Assembly: GCF_007989605.1 (NCBI RefSeq)
Contig: NZ_BJUL01000001.1
Coordinates: forward strand, 124,001 to 188,000
Reading direction: 5' to 3'
Length of the DNA: 64,000 bases
DNA from: Vreelandella venusta
GTDB taxonomy: Bacteria; Pseudomonadota; Gammaproteobacteria; Pseudomonadales; Halomonadaceae
Position 1 is the stretch's first letter. Each line of letters begins with the position of its first letter. Below the pieces are notes generated by a model that was given only the letters and a program-made list of their open reading frames with translations, was not told the origin of the DNA and made no database searches. Below, piece after piece: positions 1 to 7,152 of the stretch. The translations under genes and the position numbers were made by a program.

Positions 1-19
1 AACCGGTTAGGAAGTCAGC

Positions 20-367
20 ATGTCGGAAAAAATATACTGTATCGCCAGCTTTAAGCCCAAAGCTGGCAAAGAAGAAGCGGTATTTAAAGCACTGCAGTCT
101 TTAGAGCCGAACACCCATCGCGAAGATGCGTGTATTCACTACACTGTGACTCGGCAAATCGACAATCCGTTTGCCCAGGGCACCAGCTACCCGATTGTGT
201 TTCATGAAATTTGGGCCAGCCGAGAAGAGTTTGAAGCTCATTGTCAGCGCAAAGAGATACAAGACTTTTTTGCTAAGCACGTTGAGTCTCCCGACGGCGA
301 TATTGAAGACGCCAATGTGTGTGTTTATACCGACGAACCGTGGAACTTCGACGCTCCCAAGGTGTAA
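20..367 (+). CDS. ABM-domain monooxygenase/isomerase-like protein
   Basis: This 115-residue protein has the size and opening (beta strand ending in a KAGKE turn) of the antibiotic biosynthesis monooxygenase (ABM) fold, a ferredoxin-like dimeric barrel found in quinol monooxygenases and in LsrG, which acts on phospho-AI-2. A central FHEIWASREEFEAH stretch (about residues 61-74) matches the family's conserved strand-helix with His and Trp. The start has an AGGAAG ribosome site 6 nt upstream. luxS begins 53 bp downstream on the same strand with no terminator between, so co-transcription is likely. Substrate unknown; a link to the LuxS product is an inference from position only. Confidence 0.8.
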   Translation: MSEKIYCIASFKPKAGKEEAVFKALQSLEPNTHREDACIHYTVTRQIDNPFAQGTSYPIVFHEIWASREEFEAHCQRKEIQDFFAKHVESPDGDIEDANVCVYTDEPWNFDAPKV

Positions 368-420
368 AAGCGGTAACGGTGTAGCATGAGTAAGCGTTGT
401 ACCTAGATGGCGGAGCCAAC

Positions 421-888
421 ATGACCGAAAAGAAAATGAACGTCGAAAGCTTTAACCTGGATCATACCAAGGTTAAAGCACCTTACGTGCGTTTGGCCGA
501 TATTAAAGAAGGCCAAAATGGCGACCGTATTCACAAGTATGATCTGCGTATTTGTCAGCCCAACAAAGAGCACATGGAGATGCCTGCACTGCACTCCCTT
601 GAGCATCTGATGGCTGAAATGTCGCGTAACCACACCGATAAGGTGGTTGATATCAGCCCGATGGGTTGCCAAACCGGTTTTTATATCGCGATGATTAACC
701 ACGACGATTATAACGGCGTGCTAAGCATTATCGAGCAAACGCTCAACGATGTACTGACGGCCACGGAAGTACCTGCCTGTAATGAAATGCAGTGCGGCTG
801 GGCTGCCAGCCATAGCCTGGAAGGTGCCCAAGCGCTAGCTAAAGGCTTGTTGGCTAAGCGCAGTGAGTGGACCGACGTATTTGCTTAA
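421..888 (+). CDS. luxS: S-ribosylhomocysteine lyase LuxS
   Basis: LuxS cleaves S-ribosylhomocysteine to homocysteine and DPD, the precursor of autoinducer-2, as part of the activated methyl cycle in the cytoplasm. The 155-residue product carries the metal motif HSLEH (residues 58-62), the catalytic Cys in PMGCQTGF (Cys83) and the third metal ligand Cys125 in NEMQCGW. I place the start at the ATG at 421, preceded by CGGAG; an in-frame TTG at 397 lacks a ribosome site. The gene follows an ABM-domain gene and ends just before a strong terminator. Confidence 0.96.
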   Translation: MTEKKMNVESFNLDHTKVKAPYVRLADIKEGQNGDRIHKYDLRICQPNKEHMEMPALHSLEHLMAEMSRNHTDKVVDISPMGCQTGFYIAMINHDDYNGVLSIIEQTLNDVLTATEVPACNEMQCGWAASHSLEGAQALAKGLLAKRSEWTDVFA

Positions 889-919
889 ACGGTAAATGAA
901 AGAGCGCAATATCAGCAAT

Positions 920-943
920 ACGCCTCCTTACTGGGGGCGTTTT
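920..943 (+). terminator. Rho-independent terminator after luxS
   Basis: An 8-bp stem (ACGCCTCC pairing with GGGGGCGT, one G-T wobble) with a 5-nt loop TTACT is followed by a short T run. It lies 31 bp past the luxS stop. Confidence 0.8.
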
Positions 944-1004
944 AGTGTTGGGCCAGTAACCACAATGGAAAACGCTTGATAACGTTAAGCATGGGAAAGA
1001 CATA

Positions 1005-1040
1005 GAACATCACTGCGCTATCAATCGAGCAGTGATGTTC
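1005..1040 (-). terminator. Perfect 12-bp hairpin downstream of pyrophosphatase gene
   Basis: GAACATCACTGC (1005-1016) is exactly complementary to 1029-1040, with a 12-nt loop. It sits 37 bp past the stop of the minus-strand pyrophosphatase gene. The following minus-strand sequence (TATGTCTTTCCC) is only a modest T tract, so it may be a weak terminator or an mRNA-stabilising 3' hairpin. Confidence 0.5.
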
Positions 1041-1076
1041 AAGCAGTTTAAAATACGACGGTTTGATTCAATCAGA

Positions 1077-1784
1077 TTATTGCGTGGCCGAAAAATTCTC
1101 GGCAGCTGCTTCTAGTACGGCTAATGCAGACTCGGCGTCTTCAAACCCAAGACCTTCCATACCACCATCAAGGCCTTTGTAATTCGCGAACCAGATATCA
1201 ACAATCTGGCTAACACCAGGAAACTCACTATCGAGTTGCTGCATGCTTTCAATATGGGCAAACGGAGAATCCTGGGTAAGTACCGCCACCAGTTTGTCGT
1301 CTTGCTCACCGTCATCTAACATTTTTAAAACGCCAATAACACGTACATCTACGACTTCACCACGCGGTAACGCTTGGCCTAAGACGATGACATCGAGTGG
1401 GTCGCCGTCACCGCCTAGTTCTTTAGGCAGGGCAGTACCAGGGATAGCGCCATAATTGCCGGGATAACCCAGGTAATTTACAACGCGCGGCTCGCCGTCT
1501 TTATATTCCCAATAAACCGCGTTCGGGTCTTCTTTGCTAACTTCCCATTTGGCAGATGTGCCTGTGGGTATTTCGATAATGGCGTTGGCATAACCATTGC
1601 TATTAATGGCATCCATCGCCATTAAATCGACATCACCGACAATGGTGAAATCATCTTTTAGGGTCATGGCTGAGGTATAGGGCGTTGTTTCAGAAAAGGC
1701 TAGATTGCCTAATGACTCAGCATGCGCCGTAGACGTTAACATCGAGATGCTTATCACACCTGCAAGCAGTAGTTTGTTATGCAT
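1077..1784 (-). CDS. Exported family I inorganic pyrophosphatase
   Basis: Hydrolyses pyrophosphate to phosphate. The family I signature region is present (YPGNYGAIPGT; then DGDPLDVIVLG with the metal-binding aspartates). Unlike ordinary cytoplasmic Ppa, the product opens with a typical Sec signal peptide: Lys near the start, a hydrophobic core LLLAGVISISML, and a likely cleavage after AHA around residue 22. It should therefore act in the periplasm. The start chosen is the ATG at 1784, which has GGGA six bases upstream; ATGs at 1790 and 1802 are alternatives that do not alter the signal peptide. The gene is transcribed alone, convergent with luxS. Confidence 0.9.
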   Translation of the reverse strand: MHNKLLLAGVISISMLTSTAHAESLGNLAFSETTPYTSAMTLKDDFTIVGDVDLMAMDAINSNGYANAIIEIPTGTSAKWEVSKEDPNAVYWEYKDGEPRVVNYLGYPGNYGAIPGTALPKELGGDGDPLDVIVLGQALPRGEVVDVRVIGVLKMLDDGEQDDKLVAVLTQDSPFAHIESMQQLDSEFPGVSQIVDIWFANYKGLDGGMEGLGFEDAESALAVLEAAAENFSATQ

Positions 1785-1860
1785 GACCATTCCCGTAAGC
1801 AATTTAATTCAGTCAACTTTATCAGGGGGGAGTGACGAATTAGTGACAGGGAATTGATGA

Positions 1861-2520
1861 TCAAGCGGGGTCTATCGTTAGCAGTAGCCGCTTTTGACCT
1901 GCCTCCAAAGAGGGACTGCGGTGCACTAAGCCATGCTTTTCGCAGCCTTCCCAACCGCTGCCTTTTAGTAACGCGATATCACCGGGCTGCAAACGCTGAA
2001 TGGCGGCTGGGTCGTTGATAATGTCTGGGCGATCAGGCGTTGGCGCACCTAGCCCCGCGCGATTAATCGCATTTTCAGGTAACCATTCACTACCTGGGCC
2101 GACGTAGGTGGTCACTAAACGTACCGGCAAGTTGTCGCAGTGAAAACGTGGGCACATCGCTGCTGTTAATAAGCGTAGGCGAATGCCCACGGTATCGGTA
2201 TCAAACAGGAACGCGATGGCTTCAGCAACGGTTGCGACATCGTTAACCAGCGCCTCTCCCGCTGAGGGCTCTGGGAGCTTGCGCCGTAAGTCATTTTTGA
2301 AGTCATCTGTCGGGCTGCCAAGCCATGCATACTGCCAATCTCGCGATGTCTGGCTCTGTGCGTTTGCGCTAAGCGCTACATCGGCGGGCAGAGAGCGCTG
2401 CAGAATAGCGATGTTAATCTGCTCTTCAAATATACGTGGCAGTACGCTGATGTCGGTATCCAGTGCGGCGTGTTGCGGTAACACCCAAGATGCTGCTTGA
2501 TGAAAGGGTGGGGTTGGCAT
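1861..2520 (-). CDS. DUF1826 domain-containing protein, zinc-regulon associated
   Basis: A 219-residue protein of the DUF1826 family, recognised from the FHCDNLPVRLVTTYVGPGSE block (about residues 126-145). Function is not established. The residues H127-x-D129, then H200 with arginines at 201 and 211, resemble the HxD...H plus Arg iron and 2-oxoglutarate ligands of the double-stranded beta-helix dioxygenases, but that is my inference. AGGAG lies 7 bp before the ATG. The gene is divergent from dksA2 and shares a 104-bp intergenic region holding a Zur-like operator; in Pseudomonas a DUF1826 gene also accompanies zigA and dksA2. Zinc-starvation induction is therefore likely. Confidence 0.85.
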   Translation of the reverse strand: MPTPPFHQAASWVLPQHAALDTDISVLPRIFEEQINIAILQRSLPADVALSANAQSQTSRDWQYAWLGSPTDDFKNDLRRKLPEPSAGEALVNDVATVAEAIAFLFDTDTVGIRLRLLTAAMCPRFHCDNLPVRLVTTYVGPGSEWLPENAINRAGLGAPTPDRPDIINDPAAIQRLQPGDIALLKGSGWEGCEKHGLVHRSPSLEAGQKRLLLTIDPA

Positions 2521-2555
2521 TTAGGTCTCCTATTACGCTGTAGCAGTGCATCGCA

Positions 2556-2585
2556 TTGAGAAAGGTTAGGTCGCGGAGCTATATT
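2556..2585 (+). promoter_or_regulatory. Sigma70-type promoter of dksA2 operon
   Basis: TTGAGA (2556-2561) and TATATT (2580-2585) are separated by 18 bp. Transcription would start near 2592, inside the Zur-like operator, with the ribosome site at 2612-2617. The -35 element coincides with an upstream in-frame TTG, which argues against that TTG as the dksA2 start. Confidence 0.55.
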
Positions 2586-2603
2586 TGTTATGTTATAACG
2601 TTT
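2584..2603. promoter_or_regulatory. Zur-like operator between DUF1826 and dksA2
   Basis: The core GTTATGTTATAAC (2587-2599) with flanking T's matches about 15 of 19 defined positions of the gammaproteobacterial Zur box (AAATGTTATAnTATAACATTT-type dyad) as I recall it. It overlaps the -10/+1 region of the dksA2 promoter and lies upstream of the divergent DUF1826 gene, so zinc-loaded Zur could repress both sides. The downstream genes (zinc-free DksA, COG0523 GTPase, FolE2) are classical Zur targets. Confidence 0.75.
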
Positions 2604-2624
2604 TTATCAATAGGAGGCCATACA

Positions 2625-3110
2625 TTGCAACCCGATATCACTCAGTTAGTAACTGCCAGAACAGACAGTGGTGCTGAATTCCCAGATGTAAAAAAAGCTG
2701 AGGAGGCTTTGCTGCTGGCTTCATCAGAAGACGAGTATATGAATGCCGCGCAGCTTGCATTTTTTCGCCAACGGCTTTTAAACGAGCGAGCCGAGCTTGA
2801 AGCACATTTAAACGAAGTGAAAATGGCTATCGCCTCCCATGAGCGAGATAGTGACGAGGCTGACCAAGCTTCTTTTGAGGAGGAACTGCGGTTGGCGCTT
2901 CGCCAAGCTGATCGCGAAAGCAGGTTGATCACTAATATTGATGCGGCTCTTAAACGTATTGAAAGTGGGGACTACGGTTTTTGCGAGGAAACCGGTGAGC
3001 CAATTGGTCTTCAACGACTACTTTTTAGGCCAACGGCGAAGCTAAGCATTGAAGCGAAAGAGCGTCAGGAGCGTAAAGAGCACCATTTCCGTAAGGCTCG
3101 GGGGGAGTGA
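2625..3110 (+). CDS. dksA2: Zinc-independent DksA paralogue (DksA2)
   Basis: DksA binds the RNA polymerase secondary channel and works with ppGpp to adjust transcription. The 161-residue product has the long helical hairpin (about 35-115) with the acidic tip DEADQAS (78-84). The C-terminal finger is degenerate: canonical CxxC...CxxC reads C120-E-E-T123 and S141-I-E-A144, as in Pseudomonas DksA2, which works without zinc. The start is a TTG at 2625, seven bases after AGGAGG; an upstream in-frame TTG lies in the promoter. First gene of a three-gene operon overlapping the next gene as TGATG. Confidence 0.9.
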   Translation: MQPDITQLVTARTDSGAEFPDVKKAEEALLLASSEDEYMNAAQLAFFRQRLLNERAELEAHLNEVKMAIASHERDSDEADQASFEEELRLALRQADRESRLITNIDAALKRIESGDYGFCEETGEPIGLQRLLFRPTAKLSIEAKERQERKEHHFRKARGE

Positions 3111-4288
3111 TGCAGTTCTCAACACTGACGCCGGTTAACGTACTGACCGGCTTTTTAGGGAGCGGTAAGACAACGTTGCTCAATCGCTGGGTACGCCAAG
3201 CGTCAATGCAAAACACGCTGATCGTAATTAATGAGTTTGGTGATATTGGACTTGATCATCAGCTGATTACCCAGAGTGATGAGCAAGCGGTGGTGGAGAT
3301 GAGCAGCGGCTGTTTGTGCTGCACATTGAGGGGAGACTTAAGCCGCACGTTAAAGCAGGCTATCGACTCGCTGTTGGCAGAGGGAAAGCCAGCACCTTCC
3401 CGTGTTGTTATTGAAACCACAGGACTGGCTGATCCCGCCCCTATTTTACAGCTGCTAATGACCGATCACTGGCTTGCCCATCGTTTTCAATTAGATAGCG
3501 TAGTGTGCTGTGTTGATGCCGCGAACGGCGAGGCAACGTTGCAGGCGCATCGCGAGTCACAGCGCCAGATAGCGATAGCTGACCGATTACTTATCACCAA
3601 AACTGACTTAGTCGACGAAGTTCGTCTAACACCACTGGCTAACCAGCTCGCGTCCATCAACCCCGCCGCAGAGCAGTGGCAGGTGGTGAACGGTAATCTT
3701 TCGCCCGAGCTATTGGTAGGTGCAGGGCTTTTTCGTCGGGATTCTCAACGATACCAGGTAGAGCAGTGGCTTAAATCAGCACGTTATAGCGTTATCCATG
3801 TTGAAGACGTTAAGCACGAGGAGAAGCAGCAGGGCGGCAGTAGCGCTGATGCTGTACCGCCTTCTAGCCAGCCAACGCTGACTCGTCATGGCGAGAATAT
3901 CAATGCGTTTTGTTTTTGCGTTGAGGCGCTAATTACTCCAGATGCTTTAGAAAATTGGCTGGATCTATTGATGTCGCTGATGGGTGAGAAGATGCTACGT
4001 ATCAAAGCGATTGTGCACCTTACCGATCGTGATGAGCCACTCGCGCTGCACGGCGTCCAGCACATTTTCCACCCGCCAACGCCTCTGCCGATGCAGTGTG
4101 TTAACGACCGTGTTTCTCGGTTTGTCTTCATTACTCAAAATGTCGCGCCCGCCACTGTGGCTCAGCTTTACCGTTTTTTCACACCCACTAGCACTGCGAC
4201 GACCTTATCAACTGATCCAACAGCTAACTCACCAACCAACTTATCAACTAACTCACCAGCTAACTCACCAACTAACGAGGCGATTTAA
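3110..4288 (+). CDS. zigA: COG0523 (CobW/ZigA-type) zinc metallochaperone GTPase
   Basis: G3E-family GTPase proposed to deliver zinc to client enzymes when zinc is scarce. The Walker A GFLGSGKTTLLN is at about 14-25, the metal-binding GCLCC at 67-71, and the guanine-specificity motif is TKTD (163-166). A CobW C-terminal domain occupies about 260-350. The last 30 residues are a low-complexity Ser/Thr/Pro/Asn repeat encoded by near-tandem 12-bp units, which is unusual. The start overlaps the dksA2 stop and uses GGGGGAG. Position between dksA2 and folE2 behind a Zur-like box supports the ZigA-type assignment over cobalamin-related CobW. Confidence 0.88.
   Translation: MQFSTLTPVNVLTGFLGSGKTTLLNRWVRQASMQNTLIVINEFGDIGLDHQLITQSDEQAVVEMSSGCLCCTLRGDLSRTLKQAIDSLLAEGKPAPSRVVIETTGLADPAPILQLLMTDHWLAHRFQLDSVVCCVDAANGEATLQAHRESQRQIAIADRLLITKTDLVDEVRLTPLANQLASINPAAEQWQVVNGNLSPELLVGAGLFRRDSQRYQVEQWLKSARYSVIHVEDVKHEEKQQGGSSADAVPPSSQPTLTRHGENINAFCFCVEALITPDALENWLDLLMSLMGEKMLRIKAIVHLTDRDEPLALHGVQHIFHPPTPLPMQCVNDRVSRFVFITQNVAPATVAQLYRFFTPTSTATTLSTDPTANSPTNLSTNSPANSPTNEAI
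4210..4280 (+). repeat. Imperfect tandem repeat in COG0523 gene 3' end
   Basis: Units resembling CTAACTCACCAA recur four to five times with small changes, encoding repeated T/A-N-S-P residues at the end of the GTPase. The repeat stays in frame and ends just before the folE2 start. Confidence 0.75.
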
Positions 4289-5172
4289 TGACGGCTTTTA
4301 CTTTACCCGATATTGCCCGGCAACCTGCGCGTTTACCGGGTACGCTTTCCTGGGTTGGTATGGAGGGCATTGCCTTGCCAGTAAAACTGGCAGGGTGCCA
4401 AGTGAACGCCAATGTATCAGCGGGCGTTAGCCTTGAAGCAGCCGATGCTCGTGGTATCCATATGTCTCGGCTGTATACCGCATTAGATGCATTAGAGCAT
4501 CAACCGCTAACCACTACGTTAATTCATCGTGTTCTTGCGGCCTTTCTAGAGAGTCACCAAGCATTATCAGAAAACGCTTATCTATCGTTTAGTGGAGACG
4601 CATTACTCAAACGCGACGCGCTTATCAGCCCTTTGTCAGGGTGGCAAAGCTATCCGTTTACGCTGCGCAGCCAGCTCACACCGTCAGGTTTCAAGGTAGA
4701 GCTAGATGTATCCGTTGGTTACTCCTCAACATGCCCCTGCTCAGCGGCATTAGCGAGACAGCTAATTCAGCAAGCGTTTAGCGAAGATTTTGAAGAGATT
4801 CCCTTAACCAAGCAGACCGTACTGGCATGGTTGGGTAGCGAGGAAGGGGTGCTTGCTACTCCTCATAGTCAGCGCAGTGTTGCCCACTGCTCAATACGGT
4901 TGGTAGGAGACGACGTCATTCCGCTTACCGATCTTATTGAACGTATTGAGAACGCCCTGGGGACAGCGTTACAGACAGCTGTTAAACGTATTGATGAGCA
5001 AGCGTTTGCGCTCGCCAATGGCCAAAATCTGATGTTCTGCGAAGATGCCGCCAAACGTCTGGACGGAGCGCTTAGAAAGATGGCTGATATTTCAGGGTTC
5101 CAACTAAAAGTAGTGCACGCAGAAAGTTTGCATGCCCACGATGCAGTGGCAAGAAGCGAATGGCAGTGGTGA
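4288..5172 (+). CDS. folE2: GTP cyclohydrolase I type FolE2
   Basis: Converts GTP to dihydroneopterin triphosphate, the first step of folate synthesis. FolE2 tolerates metals other than zinc and replaces zinc-dependent FolE under zinc limitation. The 294-residue length and the conserved Cys motif STCPCSAAL (about 149-157), followed by HSQRSVAHC, identify the family. It overlaps the GTPase stop by one base (TAATG), so the two are translationally coupled. Together with dksA2 it makes a set of zinc-sparing substitutes under one putative Zur-controlled promoter. Confidence 0.95.
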   Translation: MTAFTLPDIARQPARLPGTLSWVGMEGIALPVKLAGCQVNANVSAGVSLEAADARGIHMSRLYTALDALEHQPLTTTLIHRVLAAFLESHQALSENAYLSFSGDALLKRDALISPLSGWQSYPFTLRSQLTPSGFKVELDVSVGYSSTCPCSAALARQLIQQAFSEDFEEIPLTKQTVLAWLGSEEGVLATPHSQRSVAHCSIRLVGDDVIPLTDLIERIENALGTALQTAVKRIDEQAFALANGQNLMFCEDAAKRLDGALRKMADISGFQLKVVHAESLHAHDAVARSEWQW

Positions 5173-5231
5173 GAAATGTTCATGAGAAATGTTGTTTGCT
5201 GGCTGTAAGAGAATAAACATGTGTTTATGCA

Positions 5232-5260
5232 TTGACACCAAGCATGCGTGGCCTTATATA
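5232..5260 (+). promoter_or_regulatory. Strong sigma70 promoter upstream of CNNM gene
   Basis: A consensus -35 TTGACA (5232-5237) is followed after exactly 17 bp by TATATA (5255-5260). It would give a leader of about 20 nt for the gene at 5290 and indicates independent transcription from folE2. Confidence 0.7.
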
Positions 5261-5289
5261 CCTCTCATCATCCATCACTATGAGCTCCC

Positions 5290-6327
5290 ATGTTCCTTCT
5301 CATCACGATTGCTACCTTTTCAATCGCGTTCTCTTTTCTGTGCTCCATCCTTGAAGCAGCGTTGCTGTCTATTACGCCAAGCTATATCGCCAAGCAAAAA
5401 GAAGATAACCCCAAGCTTCATGCCGCGCTGACGAAGCTAAAAACCAATATCGATCGGCCGTTGGCGGCGATTTTAACCCTTAACACCATCGCGCATACGG
5501 TTGGTGCGACGGCGGTGGGGGCGCAGGCCGCGGTCGTGTTTGGCGAAGCCTCTATTGCCATCGTGTCTGCCGTCATGACCATGCTGATTTTAATTCTTTC
5601 TGAAATCATACCCAAAACGATTGGCGCTACCTATTGGCGAGGTCTCTCACCGGTGTTGCCGCGGTTACTGAACCCAATGATCATTGGGTTGCTGCCGTTT
5701 ATCTGGATGTCCGAACAGATTACGCGCCGCTTAGGAAAGTCAGAGCATGATGTGGACTTGCGCGATGAAATAAAAGTGTTGGCGCGGGTAGGGTTAGAAG
5801 AGCAAGTATTGGATGCGGATGAGTCGCGCACCATTATTAACATGCTGAATTTGCATGAAATAGTGGTTAATAAAGCGATGACGCCCCGTACTGTCTGTGA
5901 AACGGTATTGCCTAACATGACGGTTAAGGAGTTTGACGAGCAGTATGGCAAAATGCCATTCACGCGTTTTCCTGTGATGGACAACGGTGAGCAGGCATTT
6001 GGTTATGTGCATAAGGCCGACATGTATCACGCCGATGATGCTAAAACCATGCGTGAGCTGATGCACCCCATTGGTAGTGTCGACGTGTCAAATAATGTCG
6101 AGCAGGTGTTTACATCAATGTTGAAGGATCATTTGCATATGCGGGTGGTCTATGATGAACACGGCACCTTTGTGGGGCTTATCACTCTGGAAGACATTAT
6201 TGAGACGATATTAGGTCAAGATATTGTCGATGAAACTGACAGCGTGGCTAACTTGCGCCACTATGCGAAACAGCGCTGGGTAAAGCGCATCAAGCGGGAA
6301 GAGAAAGACATCACATCGCAGGATTGA
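5290..6327 (+). CDS. CNNM/CorC-family membrane protein with CBS pair
   Basis: A DUF21 (CNNM) transmembrane domain occupies about residues 1-150 with four hydrophobic segments, followed by a tandem CBS module (about 190-310, with MTPRT and the GLITLEDIIE segment typical of the family). CNNM/CorC proteins are linked to magnesium or other divalent cation export at the inner membrane; the CBS pair binds ATP-Mg. The C-terminal transporter-associated domain of longer CorC proteins is missing, and the chain ends in a charged tail at 345 residues. The ribosome site is weak. Substrate not determinable here. Confidence 0.85.
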   Translation: MFLLITIATFSIAFSFLCSILEAALLSITPSYIAKQKEDNPKLHAALTKLKTNIDRPLAAILTLNTIAHTVGATAVGAQAAVVFGEASIAIVSAVMTMLILILSEIIPKTIGATYWRGLSPVLPRLLNPMIIGLLPFIWMSEQITRRLGKSEHDVDLRDEIKVLARVGLEEQVLDADESRTIINMLNLHEIVVNKAMTPRTVCETVLPNMTVKEFDEQYGKMPFTRFPVMDNGEQAFGYVHKADMYHADDAKTMRELMHPIGSVDVSNNVEQVFTSMLKDHLHMRVVYDEHGTFVGLITLEDIIETILGQDIVDETDSVANLRHYAKQRWVKRIKREEKDITSQD

Positions 6328-6429
6328 TCACAGCCGATGTTGCAATGCTATAGCGCGAAACGTTCTATAGTGAAGGCGTTGAAAGTCATATAAGGTATTA
6401 AGGTCACTTGACCCTAATAAGGAGGAACG

Positions 6430-7080
6430 ATGTCATTACGTATCAATGCGGTAGTGCCTGATTTCGAAGCAGAAACCAGCCAAGGCCCGATTCACTTTCA
6501 CGACTGGATCGGCGATAGCTGGGCGATCCTCTTTTCTCACCCCAAAGATTTTACGCCGGTCTGCACCACTGAATTCGGCGCAGTGGCAACGCTGAGCCCC
6601 GAATGGGAAAAGCGCGGCACCAAAGTCATTGGCGTTTCTGTGGATGGCGTTGAAGACCACAAACGCTGGGCAAGCGATATCGAGAAAGTTTGTGGCAATA
6701 CGGTAGGCTTTCCCATTATTGCCGATGAAGGCCTAAAGGTTTCCAAGCTGTTCGATATGCTGCCAGAAGATGCTTATCTGCCAGATGGCCGCACTCCCGC
6801 TGATAGTGCAACGGTACGCTCGGTGTTCATTATCGGGCCGGATAAGCAGCTGAAACTATCGATGACCTACCCGATGACGGTTGGCCGTAATTTCGCAGAA
6901 ATCCTGCGTGCGCTGGATGCACTGCAAGCCACGGCAAAACATGGCGTTGCAACGCCTGCTGACTGGACAGTTGGTCAGGACGTTATTATTCCGCCGAGTG
7001 TGTCTGATGAAGATGCCAAGCAGAAATTCGGTGAATTTGACGCTGTTCTGCCGTACCTGCGTAAAACGAAACTGCGCTAA
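6430..7080 (+). CDS. 1-Cys peroxiredoxin (Prx6-type)
   Basis: Reduces hydrogen peroxide and organic peroxides in the cytoplasm. The peroxidatic Cys lies in DFTPVCTTEFG (about residues 37-47) and the conserved active-site Arg is in the downstream half. Length of 216 residues and the long C-terminal extension are those of the Prx6 subgroup rather than AhpC, and no resolving Cys is seen at the end. AAGGAGG precedes the ATG. The gene stands alone and ends at a strong terminator. Confidence 0.93.
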   Translation: MSLRINAVVPDFEAETSQGPIHFHDWIGDSWAILFSHPKDFTPVCTTEFGAVATLSPEWEKRGTKVIGVSVDGVEDHKRWASDIEKVCGNTVGFPIIADEGLKVSKLFDMLPEDAYLPDGRTPADSATVRSVFIIGPDKQLKLSMTYPMTVGRNFAEILRALDALQATAKHGVATPADWTVGQDVIIPPSVSDEDAKQKFGEFDAVLPYLRKTKLR

Positions 7081-7109
7081 TAAGTTAACGCTACTGCGTT
7101 TTAAGACCG

Positions 7110-7141
7110 AAAACTCGCCATGCTTATGGCGAGTTTTCTTA
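7110..7141. terminator. Bidirectional terminator between peroxiredoxin and MCP genes
   Basis: A perfect 12-bp stem (AAAACTCGCCAT with its complement) with loop GCTT is flanked by T runs on the plus strand and A's on the other side, between convergent genes. Confidence 0.9.
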
Positions 7142-7152
7142 TTATGCAGATG

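Noticed and set aside
5189..5431. Plus-strand 80-residue frame before the CNNM gene
   Set aside because: Overlaps its promoter and N terminus out of frame and has no ribosome site.
6400..6415. GGTCA-CT-TGACC palindrome before the peroxiredoxin gene
   Set aside because: Only five-base arms; could be chance.
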